From Kineosphaera sp039812485 (lineage in GTDB: Bacteria > Actinomycetota > Actinomycetes > Actinomycetales > Dermatophilaceae), in contig JBDIAP010000082.1 in the NCBI GenBank assembly GCA_039812485.1, forward strand, positions 1 through 17,558: 17,558 nucleotides of DNA, written 5' to 3'. The notes under the pieces are model-generated. The model did no database searches. It was not told where the DNA came from and worked only from the letters and a program-made list of their open reading frames with translations. Positions 7,152-12,817 of this stretch are shown here, one piece after another. The first letter of the stretch is position 1. Each line of letters begins with the position of its first letter. The translations under genes and the position numbers were made by a program.

Positions 7152-8201
7152 ATGAGCGCAGCCCCGACCAGCCGCCGGCCGCTCCGGGCACGCGCCGGTG
7201 CGCGCGTCGGCGAGACCCTCGGCCTGCGGTCGGCGGCAGTGGTGGCGATGGCGGCGGCGATCGCGGTGCTCGCCCCGGCCACGGCCGCCAGCGCCTCGAC
7301 CGACAGCGGCCCCGACCGCGGCTGGAGGGGCTCCTACGCCACCGTCCAGGACCCCGGCACCCCCCTGCCCACCGATGGTCCGAGCGTCGCCTCGGGCGTG
7401 GGCCCGGGCTTCGCGCCCGAGGCGGCAGCCGGGCGTCCCTCGATCGCGGCCGACTGGTCCGGCTCGACCGACCTGGCCCTCGACGAGGCCATCCGCCTGT
7501 CCGGCACGGTGTCGCAGCCCGGCGAGGACTCGCAGGACGACGCCGTGCGGCTCGACCGGTTCGCCGCCGGTGCCTGGCGGCCCGTGCTGACCCGGCCGAT
7601 CGCACCCGACGGCACGTGGGCCATGCGCATCACGCCCCCGCCCGTGCCGGGGCCGGTGCGCTACCGCGTGGCCTGGCTGCGTGACGGGCGCGCGCTCGCC
7701 AGCGGCGAGCTCGCCACGCTGCGACTCTTCCGCGTCAACACCTACGCCGTGCGCACCCACGGCACGGTGCGCGCCGACGTCGAGGAGTTCGCGCGGCTGG
7801 CCGCTCAGACGTATGCCGACGGCCGGGGCTGGGCCCGGGCCTATCAGCGCTTCGAGCAGGTCGACCGCGATGCCGACTTCACCCTCTACCTGGCGCAGGC
7901 GAGTCGGATGGGCGACTTCTCCTCGACGTGCGACGTGCGCTACAGCTGCCGGGTGGGCAAGAACGTCGTTATCAACGAGACGCCCTGGCTGAAGAAGACG
8001 CCGTCCTTCAAGGGCGACCTGCGCACCTACCGCCACATGGTGGTCAACCACGAGACCGGGCATTGGCTCGGTCTCGGGCACCGCGGCTGCAGCTCGCGCG
8101 GGGCCCTCGCGCCCGTGATGATGCAGCAGTCCAAGGGCCTCGGCGGGTGCCGCGCCAACGCCTGGCCGCTGCCCGCGGAGCTCGCCGCCGCCGGACGCTG
8201 A
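7152..8201 (+). CDS. Secreted DUF3152 protein with a metzincin-type zinc motif
   Basis: The 349-residue product begins with an Arg-rich stretch and a hydrophobic core (about residues 28-46) ending in an Ala/Ser segment, consistent with a Sec signal peptide. Residues about 95-190 look like a beta-rich Ig-like segment. From about 195 the sequence matches DUF3152: RGWARAY, FTLYLAQASRM, CDVRYSCRVGKNVVINE, YRHMVVNHETGHWLGLGH and APVMMQQSKGLGGC. The HETGHWLGLGH block (H300, E301, H304, H310) has the HEXXHXXGXXH zinc-protease pattern, and VMM (322-324) could be a Met-turn. C260, C266, C313 and C333 may form disulfides. Substrate is unknown; protease activity is inferred. The gene separates pdxS from pdxT, with no obvious link to PLP synthesis. 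Confidence 0.85.
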   Translation: MSAAPTSRRPLRARAGARVGETLGLRSAAVVAMAAAIAVLAPATAASASTDSGPDRGWRGSYATVQDPGTPLPTDGPSVASGVGPGFAPEAAAGRPSIAADWSGSTDLALDEAIRLSGTVSQPGEDSQDDAVRLDRFAAGAWRPVLTRPIAPDGTWAMRITPPPVPGPVRYRVAWLRDGRALASGELATLRLFRVNTYAVRTHGTVRADVEEFARLAAQTYADGRGWARAYQRFEQVDRDADFTLYLAQASRMGDFSSTCDVRYSCRVGKNVVINETPWLKKTPSFKGDLRTYRHMVVNHETGHWLGLGHRGCSSRGALAPVMMQQSKGLGGCRANAWPLPAELAAAGR

Positions 8202-8226
8202 GTCCGGCACCGCCACGGCAGCGACC

Positions 8227-8232
8227 TACACT
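8227..8232 (+). promoter_or_regulatory. Putative -10 element; leaderless pdxT promoter
   Basis: TACACT ends 7 nt before the GTG at 8240, exactly where transcription would start at the initiation codon. No ribosome-binding site precedes that GTG. A -35 is not evident. Confidence 0.5.
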
Positions 8233-8239
8233 GCCTGCC

Positions 8240-8926
8240 GTGCCCACCGCCTCGACACCACCCGTCAACGATCCTGCGCCGGACGTCCCGACCATCGGCG
8301 TCCTCGCCGTGCAGGGGGACGTGCGCGAACACGCGGCCGCCCTCACCTCGGTCGGCGCGAGCGTGCGGCCGGTGCGTCGGCCCGCCGAACTCGACGGCCT
8401 GGACGGGCTCGTCATCCCCGGCGGGGAGTCGACCGTCATCGACAAGCTCGTGCGAGCCTTCGACCTCGCGGAGCCGGTGCGGGCGGCCATCGCCGCCGGG
8501 CTGCCCGTCTACGGTTCGTGCGCGGGCATGATCCTGCTCGCCGACGAGGTGCTCGACGGCACGAGCGACCAACAGACCCTCGGCGGCATGGCGATCACCG
8601 TGCGCCGCAACGCCTTCGGCCGGCAGGTCGACTCCTTCGAGACCGACCTGTCGATGGCCGGCCTCGTCGAGCCGCAGCGCCCCATCCGGGCCGTCTTCAT
8701 CCGCGCCCCGTGGATCGAGCGGATCGGCGACGGTGTCGAGGTGCTCGCGCGGGTGCCGGCGGGCCCGGCGGAGGGCCGGGTCGTCGCGGCGCGGCAGGGT
8801 GATCTGCTCGTCACGTCGTTCCACCCCGAGGTCAGCGGCGACGCGCGAGTGCACGACTACTTCGTGCGCATGGTCCGCGCTCGCCGGGCACCACGCGGCC
8901 GGCCCGCGCCTGGTGACGGCCGGTAG
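8240..8926 (+). CDS. pdxT: Pyridoxal 5'-phosphate synthase, glutaminase subunit PdxT
   Basis: PdxT hydrolyses glutamine and channels ammonia to PdxS. The 228-residue protein shows the class I glutamine amidotransferase triad: C94 in YGSCAGM, and H195 and E197 in SFHPE, together with the PdxT signatures GVLAVQGDVREH (20-31) and PGGEST (60-65). The GTG at 8240 was chosen because a TACACT -10 ends 7 nt before it, which implies a leaderless message. The first 17 residues are a Pro/Thr-rich lead-in. The reading frame extends further upstream into the DUF3152 gene only as a shadow. The last 15 or so residues are Arg/Pro-rich, beyond the usual family end. Confidence 0.95.
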   Translation: MPTASTPPVNDPAPDVPTIGVLAVQGDVREHAAALTSVGASVRPVRRPAELDGLDGLVIPGGESTVIDKLVRAFDLAEPVRAAIAAGLPVYGSCAGMILLADEVLDGTSDQQTLGGMAITVRRNAFGRQVDSFETDLSMAGLVEPQRPIRAVFIRAPWIERIGDGVEVLARVPAGPAEGRVVAARQGDLLVTSFHPEVSGDARVHDYFVRMVRARRAPRGRPAPGDGR

Positions 8927-8962
8927 CCGGTGCGCGCGCGGGTGGCCGGATGGTGAGGCGGA

Positions 8963-8968
8963 TACGAT
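8963..8968 (+). promoter_or_regulatory. Putative -10 element for yebC
   Basis: TACGAT fits the TANNNT pattern. It would start transcription near 8975 and leave a leader of about 70 nt carrying two hairpins and a small open frame. No -35 was identified. Confidence 0.42.
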
Positions 8969-9027
8969 GGTCGCCGATTTCGTGACCACCGCAGCTAGAC
9001 CCGCGCGCCCGATCTGCCGGCGCGCGG
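8968..9027 (+). promoter_or_regulatory. Structured yebC leader with two hairpins
   Basis: TGGTCGC (8968-8974) pairs with CGTGACCA-side bases (8982-8988) across a 7-nt loop, with one wobble. CCGCGCGCC (9001-9009) pairs perfectly with GGCGCGCGG (9019-9027) across a 9-nt loop. The second hairpin ends 8 nt before the GAGAGGA ribosome site (9036-9042). A control role is inferred. Confidence 0.4.
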
Positions 9028-9046
9028 CAGAACCCGAGAGGACGGC

Positions 9047-9814
9047 ATGAGCGGGCACTCCAAGTGGGCCACCACCAAGCACAAGAAGGCGGCGCTCGAC
9101 GCCAAGCGCGGCAAGCTCTTCGCCAAACTCATCAAGAACATCGAGGTGGCGGCCCGCACCGGCGGGGGGGACCCGGCCGGCAACCCGACGCTCTACGACG
9201 CCATCCAGAAGGCCAAGAAGAGCTCGGTGCCCAACGACAACATCGACCGGGCCGTCAAGCGCGGCTCCGGGGCCGAGGGCGGCGGGGCCGACTGGCAGAC
9301 GATCATGTACGAGGGCTACGCGCCCGGCGGTGTCGCGGTGCTCATCGAGTGCCTCACCGACAACCGCAACCGCGCCGCCGCCGAGGTGCGCACGGCGCTG
9401 ACCCGCAACGGCGGCAATCTCGCCGACCCGGGCTCGGTCTCCTACGTCTTCGACCGCAAGGGCGTCGTCGTCGTGCCCAAGGAGCAGAACTCCGGCGCCC
9501 TGACGGAGGACTCGCTGCTCGAGGTCGTCCTCGACGCGGGCGCCGAGGAGGTCAACGACCTCGGGGACAGCTTCGAGATCGTCTCCGAGGCCTCCGACTT
9601 CGTCGCGATCCGCAAGGCGGTGCAGGAGGCGGACCTCGACTACGAGTCGGCGGAGGCGCAGTTCGTGCCCAACCTGCAGGTCGAGCTCGACGTCGACGGT
9701 GCCCGCAAGATGATGCGGGTCATCGACGCGCTCGAGGACAGCGACGACGTGCAGAACGTCTACGCCAACGGTGACGTCTCCGACGAGGTGGCCGCCGAAC
9801 TCGACGAGGAGTGA
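9047..9814 (+). CDS. yebC: YebC/PmpR/TACO1-family translational factor
   Basis: The 255-residue protein begins with the family hallmark MSGHSKWATTKHKKA and continues with KLFAKLIKNIEVAAR, GNPTLYDAIQKAKKSSVPNDNIDRAVKRGSG and YEGYAPGGVA, all conserved across the family. Members were long annotated as DNA-binding regulators; more recent work ties YebC and mitochondrial TACO1 to translation of proline-rich stretches. The ATG is preceded by GAGAGGA. In actinobacteria the gene commonly sits next to ruvC; here a minus-strand Hsp70-like gene lies between them. The acidic C-terminus (VAAELDEE) ends at a stop contained in an imperfect 18-bp tandem duplication. Confidence 0.96.
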   Translation: MSGHSKWATTKHKKAALDAKRGKLFAKLIKNIEVAARTGGGDPAGNPTLYDAIQKAKKSSVPNDNIDRAVKRGSGAEGGGADWQTIMYEGYAPGGVAVLIECLTDNRNRAAAEVRTALTRNGGNLADPGSVSYVFDRKGVVVVPKEQNSGALTEDSLLEVVLDAGAEEVNDLGDSFEIVSEASDFVAIRKAVQEADLDYESAEAQFVPNLQVELDVDGARKMMRVIDALEDSDDVQNVYANGDVSDEVAAELDEE

Positions 9815-9835
9815 GCGCTCGACGAGCAGTGGGCT
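9800..9835 (+). repeat. 18-bp imperfect tandem duplication spanning the yebC stop
   Basis: Positions 9800-9817 and 9818-9835 agree at 15 of 18 bases (shared core CTCGACGAG.AGTG). The TGA at 9812-9814 lies in the first copy; the second copy has TGG instead. This nearly fills the 34-bp gap to the end of the convergent Hsp70-like gene. Confidence 0.75.
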
Positions 9836-9848
9836 TGCGCGGCCGCAG

Positions 9849-11381
9849 TCAGCCGACCGGCTCGCGGACGCGCAGGGCGTGGGTCTGGGTGTAGCCGGTG
9901 TCCAAGCAGGTGAGGTCGACCTCGACCATGCCGTGCGGGTCGATCGTGTAACGCTCCTCGATGAGCGGGCCGCGCTCGGTGCGCTGCACACCGATCTGGG
10001 CGAGGTCCTCGCGCCCCTGCAGCTCGGGCGAAAACGGGAAGACGACCTGCGCGAACGGCACGATGTCGCCGCGCGGCTCGCCCCACTCATCGAGCGCGGC
10101 GTATTCGACGAAGCGGAACCACCCGATGTTGTGCGCCGCGACATACCGGCGGGTGACGACGACGCGGTCGGTCGTGTCGGCGCCCGGCAGCACGGCATCG
10201 CGGCTGATGATCGGGTCGAAGCTGAGGCGCCGGCCCCCGTCGCCCTCCCGGAACACCCCGAAGCCCCGCGACAGCCGGTCGGTCAGGGAGTAGCCGGAGC
10301 TGCGGTCGGCCGCGATGGCCAGACCGATCGCGGTCGACGCGGCCGGGTAGGGGGACCGGTGCACCCGCCGCCCGAAGCGCTCGCGCAGCATGCGGGGCAC
10401 GAGCGGCAGCCCGCTCGCGCCGCCGACGAGGTAGATGCCGGCGATGTCGGCCAGGTCGGGGCTGTCGTCGACGTCGAGCATGCCGAGCAGCGGCCCCATC
10501 GCCCCGATCGTCAGGTCGACGAGGCCCGCGGCGCGGGCATAGAAGTCGGCGACCGGCACGATGACCGGCTCCCCGTCGACGTCGACGACGAGCCGCTTGG
10601 CCTGCGGCGACAGGCGCTCCTTGGCCTCCCGGCACTCGGTGAGCAGCTCCGCCTGAGCGTGGTCGTCGAGCTGCTCCCACGTGCGGCCCGCGGTGCCGAG
10701 GACGCAGTCGGCGAGCACGACGTCGATGTCGTCGCCGCCGACGTGGTTGAGCCCCAGCGAGTCGAGCACCTCGTGGGCGGTGCCGTCGACCTTGACGAGC
10801 GAGGCGTCGAACGTGCCGCCGCCGAGGTCGTAGACGACGACCCGGGTGCGGCGGGAGTTCAGCGTGCGGCCCTGACGGTGGCTGTATTCCAGGCCCGCCG
10901 CCGACGGCTCGTTGACCATCGCGGTCACGTCGAAGCCCGCCCGCCGGAACGCCTCGAGGGTGAGGAAGCGCTGGGCGCCGTGCGCGTGGGCCGGCACCGC
11001 GATCGCGGCCGTGACCGGCTCCCCGGCGAGCAGCTCACGCACGCTGCTCGTCGTCAGCAGCTCGCGGCGCAGGGCCGTGGCGAAGCCGGTGATGAGATCG
11101 AGGAGCAGCACCTCGCGACCGCCGACGTCGACGCGCGTCTGCGGGCCGACCTCGGGCGAGGCCAGCGCGCGCTTGAAGGAACGCAGCGGCAGGGCGCCGC
11201 GCTCCGCCGCCGCCAGGGCCTCGAAGCCGTAGACCAGCTCGCCGCCCTCGAGCGCGGCGACCGTCGGCAGGTGCTCCTGCGCGTCGCCGCTGGCGTCGCG
11301 AAAGGCGACGACGGGATAGTTGCCGCGGTCCGCGTAGGCCACGATCGTGCGCGTGGTTCCGAAGTCGACGCCCAGATGCAT
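9849..11381 (-). CDS. Hsp70-like ATPase lacking the helical lid
   Basis: The 510-residue protein has an Hsp70/actin-fold nucleotide-binding domain: phosphate-1 motif HLGVDFGTTRT (2-12), K70 in SFKRAL matching the DnaK catalytic lysine, VNEPSAAGLEY (E158), phosphate-2 motif YDLGGGTFDASLV (184-196) and adenosine motif YLVGGASGLPLVPRML (317-332). After about residue 395 a beta-rich segment includes YTIDPHGMVEVDL (478-490), which resembles the end of the DnaK substrate-binding beta domain. The protein stops about 20 residues later, so the alpha-helical lid and any EEVD-like tail are absent. No DnaJ or GrpE gene is nearby. The ATG at 11381 was preferred because a TAGGGT -10 ends 7 nt before it, implying a leaderless transcript; a GTG two codons earlier is possible. 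Client and role are unknown. Confidence 0.86.
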   Translation of the reverse strand: MHLGVDFGTTRTIVAYADRGNYPVVAFRDASGDAQEHLPTVAALEGGELVYGFEALAAAERGALPLRSFKRALASPEVGPQTRVDVGGREVLLLDLITGFATALRRELLTTSSVRELLAGEPVTAAIAVPAHAHGAQRFLTLEAFRRAGFDVTAMVNEPSAAGLEYSHRQGRTLNSRRTRVVVYDLGGGTFDASLVKVDGTAHEVLDSLGLNHVGGDDIDVVLADCVLGTAGRTWEQLDDHAQAELLTECREAKERLSPQAKRLVVDVDGEPVIVPVADFYARAAGLVDLTIGAMGPLLGMLDVDDSPDLADIAGIYLVGGASGLPLVPRMLRERFGRRVHRSPYPAASTAIGLAIAADRSSGYSLTDRLSRGFGVFREGDGGRRLSFDPIISRDAVLPGADTTDRVVVTRRYVAAHNIGWFRFVEYAALDEWGEPRGDIVPFAQVVFPFSPELQGREDLAQIGVQRTERGPLIEERYTIDPHGMVEVDLTCLDTGYTQTHALRVREPVG

Positions 11382-11388
11382 GGCCACG

Positions 11389-11394
11389 ACCCTA
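11389..11394 (-). promoter_or_regulatory. Putative leaderless promoter of the Hsp70-like gene
   Basis: On the minus strand TAGGGT is followed by 7 nt and the ATG at 11381. This matches the usual distance from -10 to the transcription start, so the message is probably leaderless. No inverted repeat resembling a HAIR or CIRCE heat-shock operator is seen here. Confidence 0.45.
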
Positions 11395-11438
11395 ATGCGC
11401 GACGCCCCAGCGGCCGTAGGCCGTTCGGCGGGCGGACC

Positions 11439-11473
11439 CCCGCGGCGCGGGCCCGGGAGCGGCCCGCCGCGGG
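11439..11473. repeat. Perfect 9-bp inverted repeat between divergent promoters
   Basis: CCCGCGGCG (11439-11447) pairs with CGCCGCGGG (11465-11473), with further GGCC/GGCC pairing inside. It lies between the Hsp70-like and ruvC promoters and outside both predicted transcripts, so it is more likely a DNA element or chance GC structure than a terminator. Confidence 0.35.
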
Positions 11474-11530
11474 ACGCCGCGGTGCTGCCGGTCAGCCGTG
11501 TCGCTCGCCGAGGCACCGCGCCGGCGCGGG

Positions 11531-11536
11531 TAGCGT
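11531..11536 (+). promoter_or_regulatory. Putative -10 element for ruvC
   Basis: TAGCGT lies 28 nt upstream of the GTG at 11565, and GAGGAGG (11554-11560) is the ribosome site. No LexA-type GAAC-N4-GTTC operator is visible around this promoter. Confidence 0.42.
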
Positions 11537-11564
11537 GAAACGGCTTGCCGAGCGAGGAGGCGCC

Positions 11565-12083
11565 GTGCGCGTATTGGCCGTCGACCCGGGATTGACCCGG
11601 TGCGGGCTCGGCGTCGTCGAAGGCCGCCTCGGGGGGCGCCTGACGATGATCGCCGTCGGCGTGCTGCGCACCCCGACGGGTGATCCCATCCACGAGCGGC
11701 TGCTGTCGATGCAGACGCAGGTCGAGGAGTGGTTCGCGCGCTACGAGCCGGAGGCCGTCGCCGTCGAGCGGGTCTTCGCCCGCTCCGACGTCAGCACGAT
11801 CATGGGCACCGCGCAGGCCAGCGCGCTGCCGATGATCGCCGCGGCCCGGCGTGAGCTGCCGCTGGCGCTACACACCCCCAGCGAGGTCAAGGCCGCCGTG
11901 ACCGGCAACGGCCGCGCCGACAAGGCCCAGGTCACGGCGATGGTGACCCGCATCCTGCAGCTGCCCGCACCGCCTCGGCCGGCCGACGCCGCCGACGCCC
12001 TGGCGCTGGCGATCTGCCACGTGTGGCGCGGCGGGGCCGCGGCGCGGATCGACGCGGCGGTGGCCGCCCAGCGGCGGCGCTGA
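11565..12083 (+). CDS. ruvC: Holliday junction endonuclease RuvC
   Basis: RuvC is the dimeric nuclease that cuts Holliday junctions symmetrically with RuvAB. The 172-residue sequence has all four acidic catalytic residues of the family: D7 (AVDPGLTRCG), E68 (AVERVF), D141 and D144 (ADAADALALAI). The GTG start is set by GAGGAGG 4 nt upstream and by D7 at the canonical distance from the N-terminus; the open frame continues far upstream only because it runs opposite the Hsp70-like gene. Its stop lies in a 12-bp tandem repeat, and ruvA begins 119 bp further on with its own promoter. Confidence 0.96.
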   Translation: MRVLAVDPGLTRCGLGVVEGRLGGRLTMIAVGVLRTPTGDPIHERLLSMQTQVEEWFARYEPEAVAVERVFARSDVSTIMGTAQASALPMIAAARRELPLALHTPSEVKAAVTGNGRADKAQVTAMVTRILQLPAPPRPADAADALALAICHVWRGGAAARIDAAVAAQRRR

Positions 12084-12101
12084 GGGCGGCGCTGAGGGCG
12101 G
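12073..12101 (+). repeat. 12-bp tandem repeat spanning the ruvC stop
   Basis: A perfect period of 12 (GGCGGCGCTGAG) runs for 29 bp, about 2.4 copies. It includes the stop TGA at 12081-12083 and an in-frame second TGA at 12093-12095. Confidence 0.85.
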
Positions 12102-12141
12102 GCCCCGGCGTGCCGGGCGCGGCTCGCCGGTCGGGCCGCGC

Positions 12142-12147
12142 TAGGGT
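12142..12147 (+). promoter_or_regulatory. Putative -10 element for ruvA-ruvB
   Basis: TAGGGT is followed 5 nt later by the LexA-like operator. The predicted start point (about 12154) lies within that operator, leaving a leader of about 50 nt. Confidence 0.5.
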
Positions 12148-12152
12148 CGGCT

Positions 12153-12168
12153 GCGAACATGTGTCCGA
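12153..12168 (+). promoter_or_regulatory. LexA (SOS) box upstream of ruvA
   Basis: GCGAACATGTGTCCGA matches the actinobacterial SOS consensus TCGAAC-N4-GTTCGA at 10 of the 12 fixed positions; the N4 (ATGT) also fits the usual purine/pyrimidine pattern. It overlaps the predicted transcription start of the TAGGGT promoter, the classic place for LexA repression. ruv genes are known SOS targets in other bacteria. Binding is inferred. Confidence 0.6.
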
Positions 12169-12184
12169 TGTGCATGTGTCGGAT
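12159..12184 (+). repeat. Duplicated right half of the SOS box
   Basis: ATGTGTCCGAT (12159-12169) recurs as ATGTGTCGGAT (12174-12184) with a 15-bp offset and one mismatch. The second copy lacks the GAAC left half. TCCGA and TCGGA can also pair as a small hairpin. Confidence 0.6.
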
Positions 12185-12202
12185 CAACTGGGAGGGGTAG
12201 CG

Positions 12203-12817
12203 GTGATCGCCTCGGTTTCGGGCCGCGTCGCGCACGTCGGCCTCGACCGCCTCGTCGTCGAGGTAGGAGGAGTCGGCCTCCTCGTCCACACGACCCCGGC
12301 GACCGCGGCCGCCGCCCGACACGGCGCCGACATCCGGCTGAGCACGAGCCTCGTCGTGCGCGAGGACTCGCTGACCCTCTACGGGTTCGGGGAGGCGGAC
12401 GAGCAGGTCTGCTTCGACCTCGTGCAGACGGTCTCGGGGGTGGGGCCGCGGCTGGCGCTGGCGATGCTGTCGGTGCTCAGCCCCGCGCAGTTGCAGCAGG
12501 CCATCGCGGCCGAGCAGCTGACCGTGCTGACCAAGGTGCCGGGCATCGGCCGCAAGGGGGCCGAGCGCATCGTGCTCGAGCTGCGCGACAAGGTCGGGGC
12601 CCTGGCGGCGGCCCGGGATGCCGGCGCGGAGCTGCCGGTGGCGGCGCCCGCCACCGGTGAGCCGGCCTGGCGCTCGCCCGTCGTCGAGGCACTCGTCGGA
12701 CTGGGCTGGACGGCCAAGCAGGCCGAGGCCGGTGTCGACTCGGTGACCGACGAGCTCGGGGCCGATCCCGACGTGGCCGCGGCCCTGCGCGCGGCGCTGC
12801 GGGAGCTCGGGCGGTGA
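12203..12817 (+). CDS. ruvA: Holliday junction branch migration protein RuvA
   Basis: RuvA binds Holliday junctions as a tetramer and loads RuvB. The 204-residue length matches E. coli RuvA (203). It begins MIASVSGRVAHVG, like the family N-terminal OB-fold. Two helix-hairpin-helix motifs follow, VSGVGPRLALAML (78-90) and VPGIGRKGAERIVLEL (113-128), and a C-terminal RuvB-contact domain ends RELGR after an Ala/Pro linker. The GTG at 12203 has GGGAGGGG (12190-12197) upstream; the frame remains open further upstream through ruvC sequence but the family start is here. The stop overlaps the ruvB GTG (GTGA), so the two are coupled. An SOS operator lies upstream. Confidence 0.96.
   Translation: MIASVSGRVAHVGLDRLVVEVGGVGLLVHTTPATAAAARHGADIRLSTSLVVREDSLTLYGFGEADEQVCFDLVQTVSGVGPRLALAMLSVLSPAQLQQAIAAEQLTVLTKVPGIGRKGAERIVLELRDKVGALAAARDAGAELPVAAPATGEPAWRSPVVEALVGLGWTAKQAEAGVDSVTDELGADPDVAAALRAALRELGR

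Noticed and set aside
9771..11564. Long plus-strand frame running into ruvC, which would make a 770-residue fusion
   Set aside because: The upstream part is antisense to the Hsp70-like gene; the ruvC start at 11565 is fixed by GAGGAGG and by the catalytic D7.
11396..11564. A HAIR or CIRCE heat-shock operator in front of the Hsp70-like gene
   Set aside because: No sequence close to either consensus is present; the only strong inverted repeat is the GC-rich one at 11439-11473.
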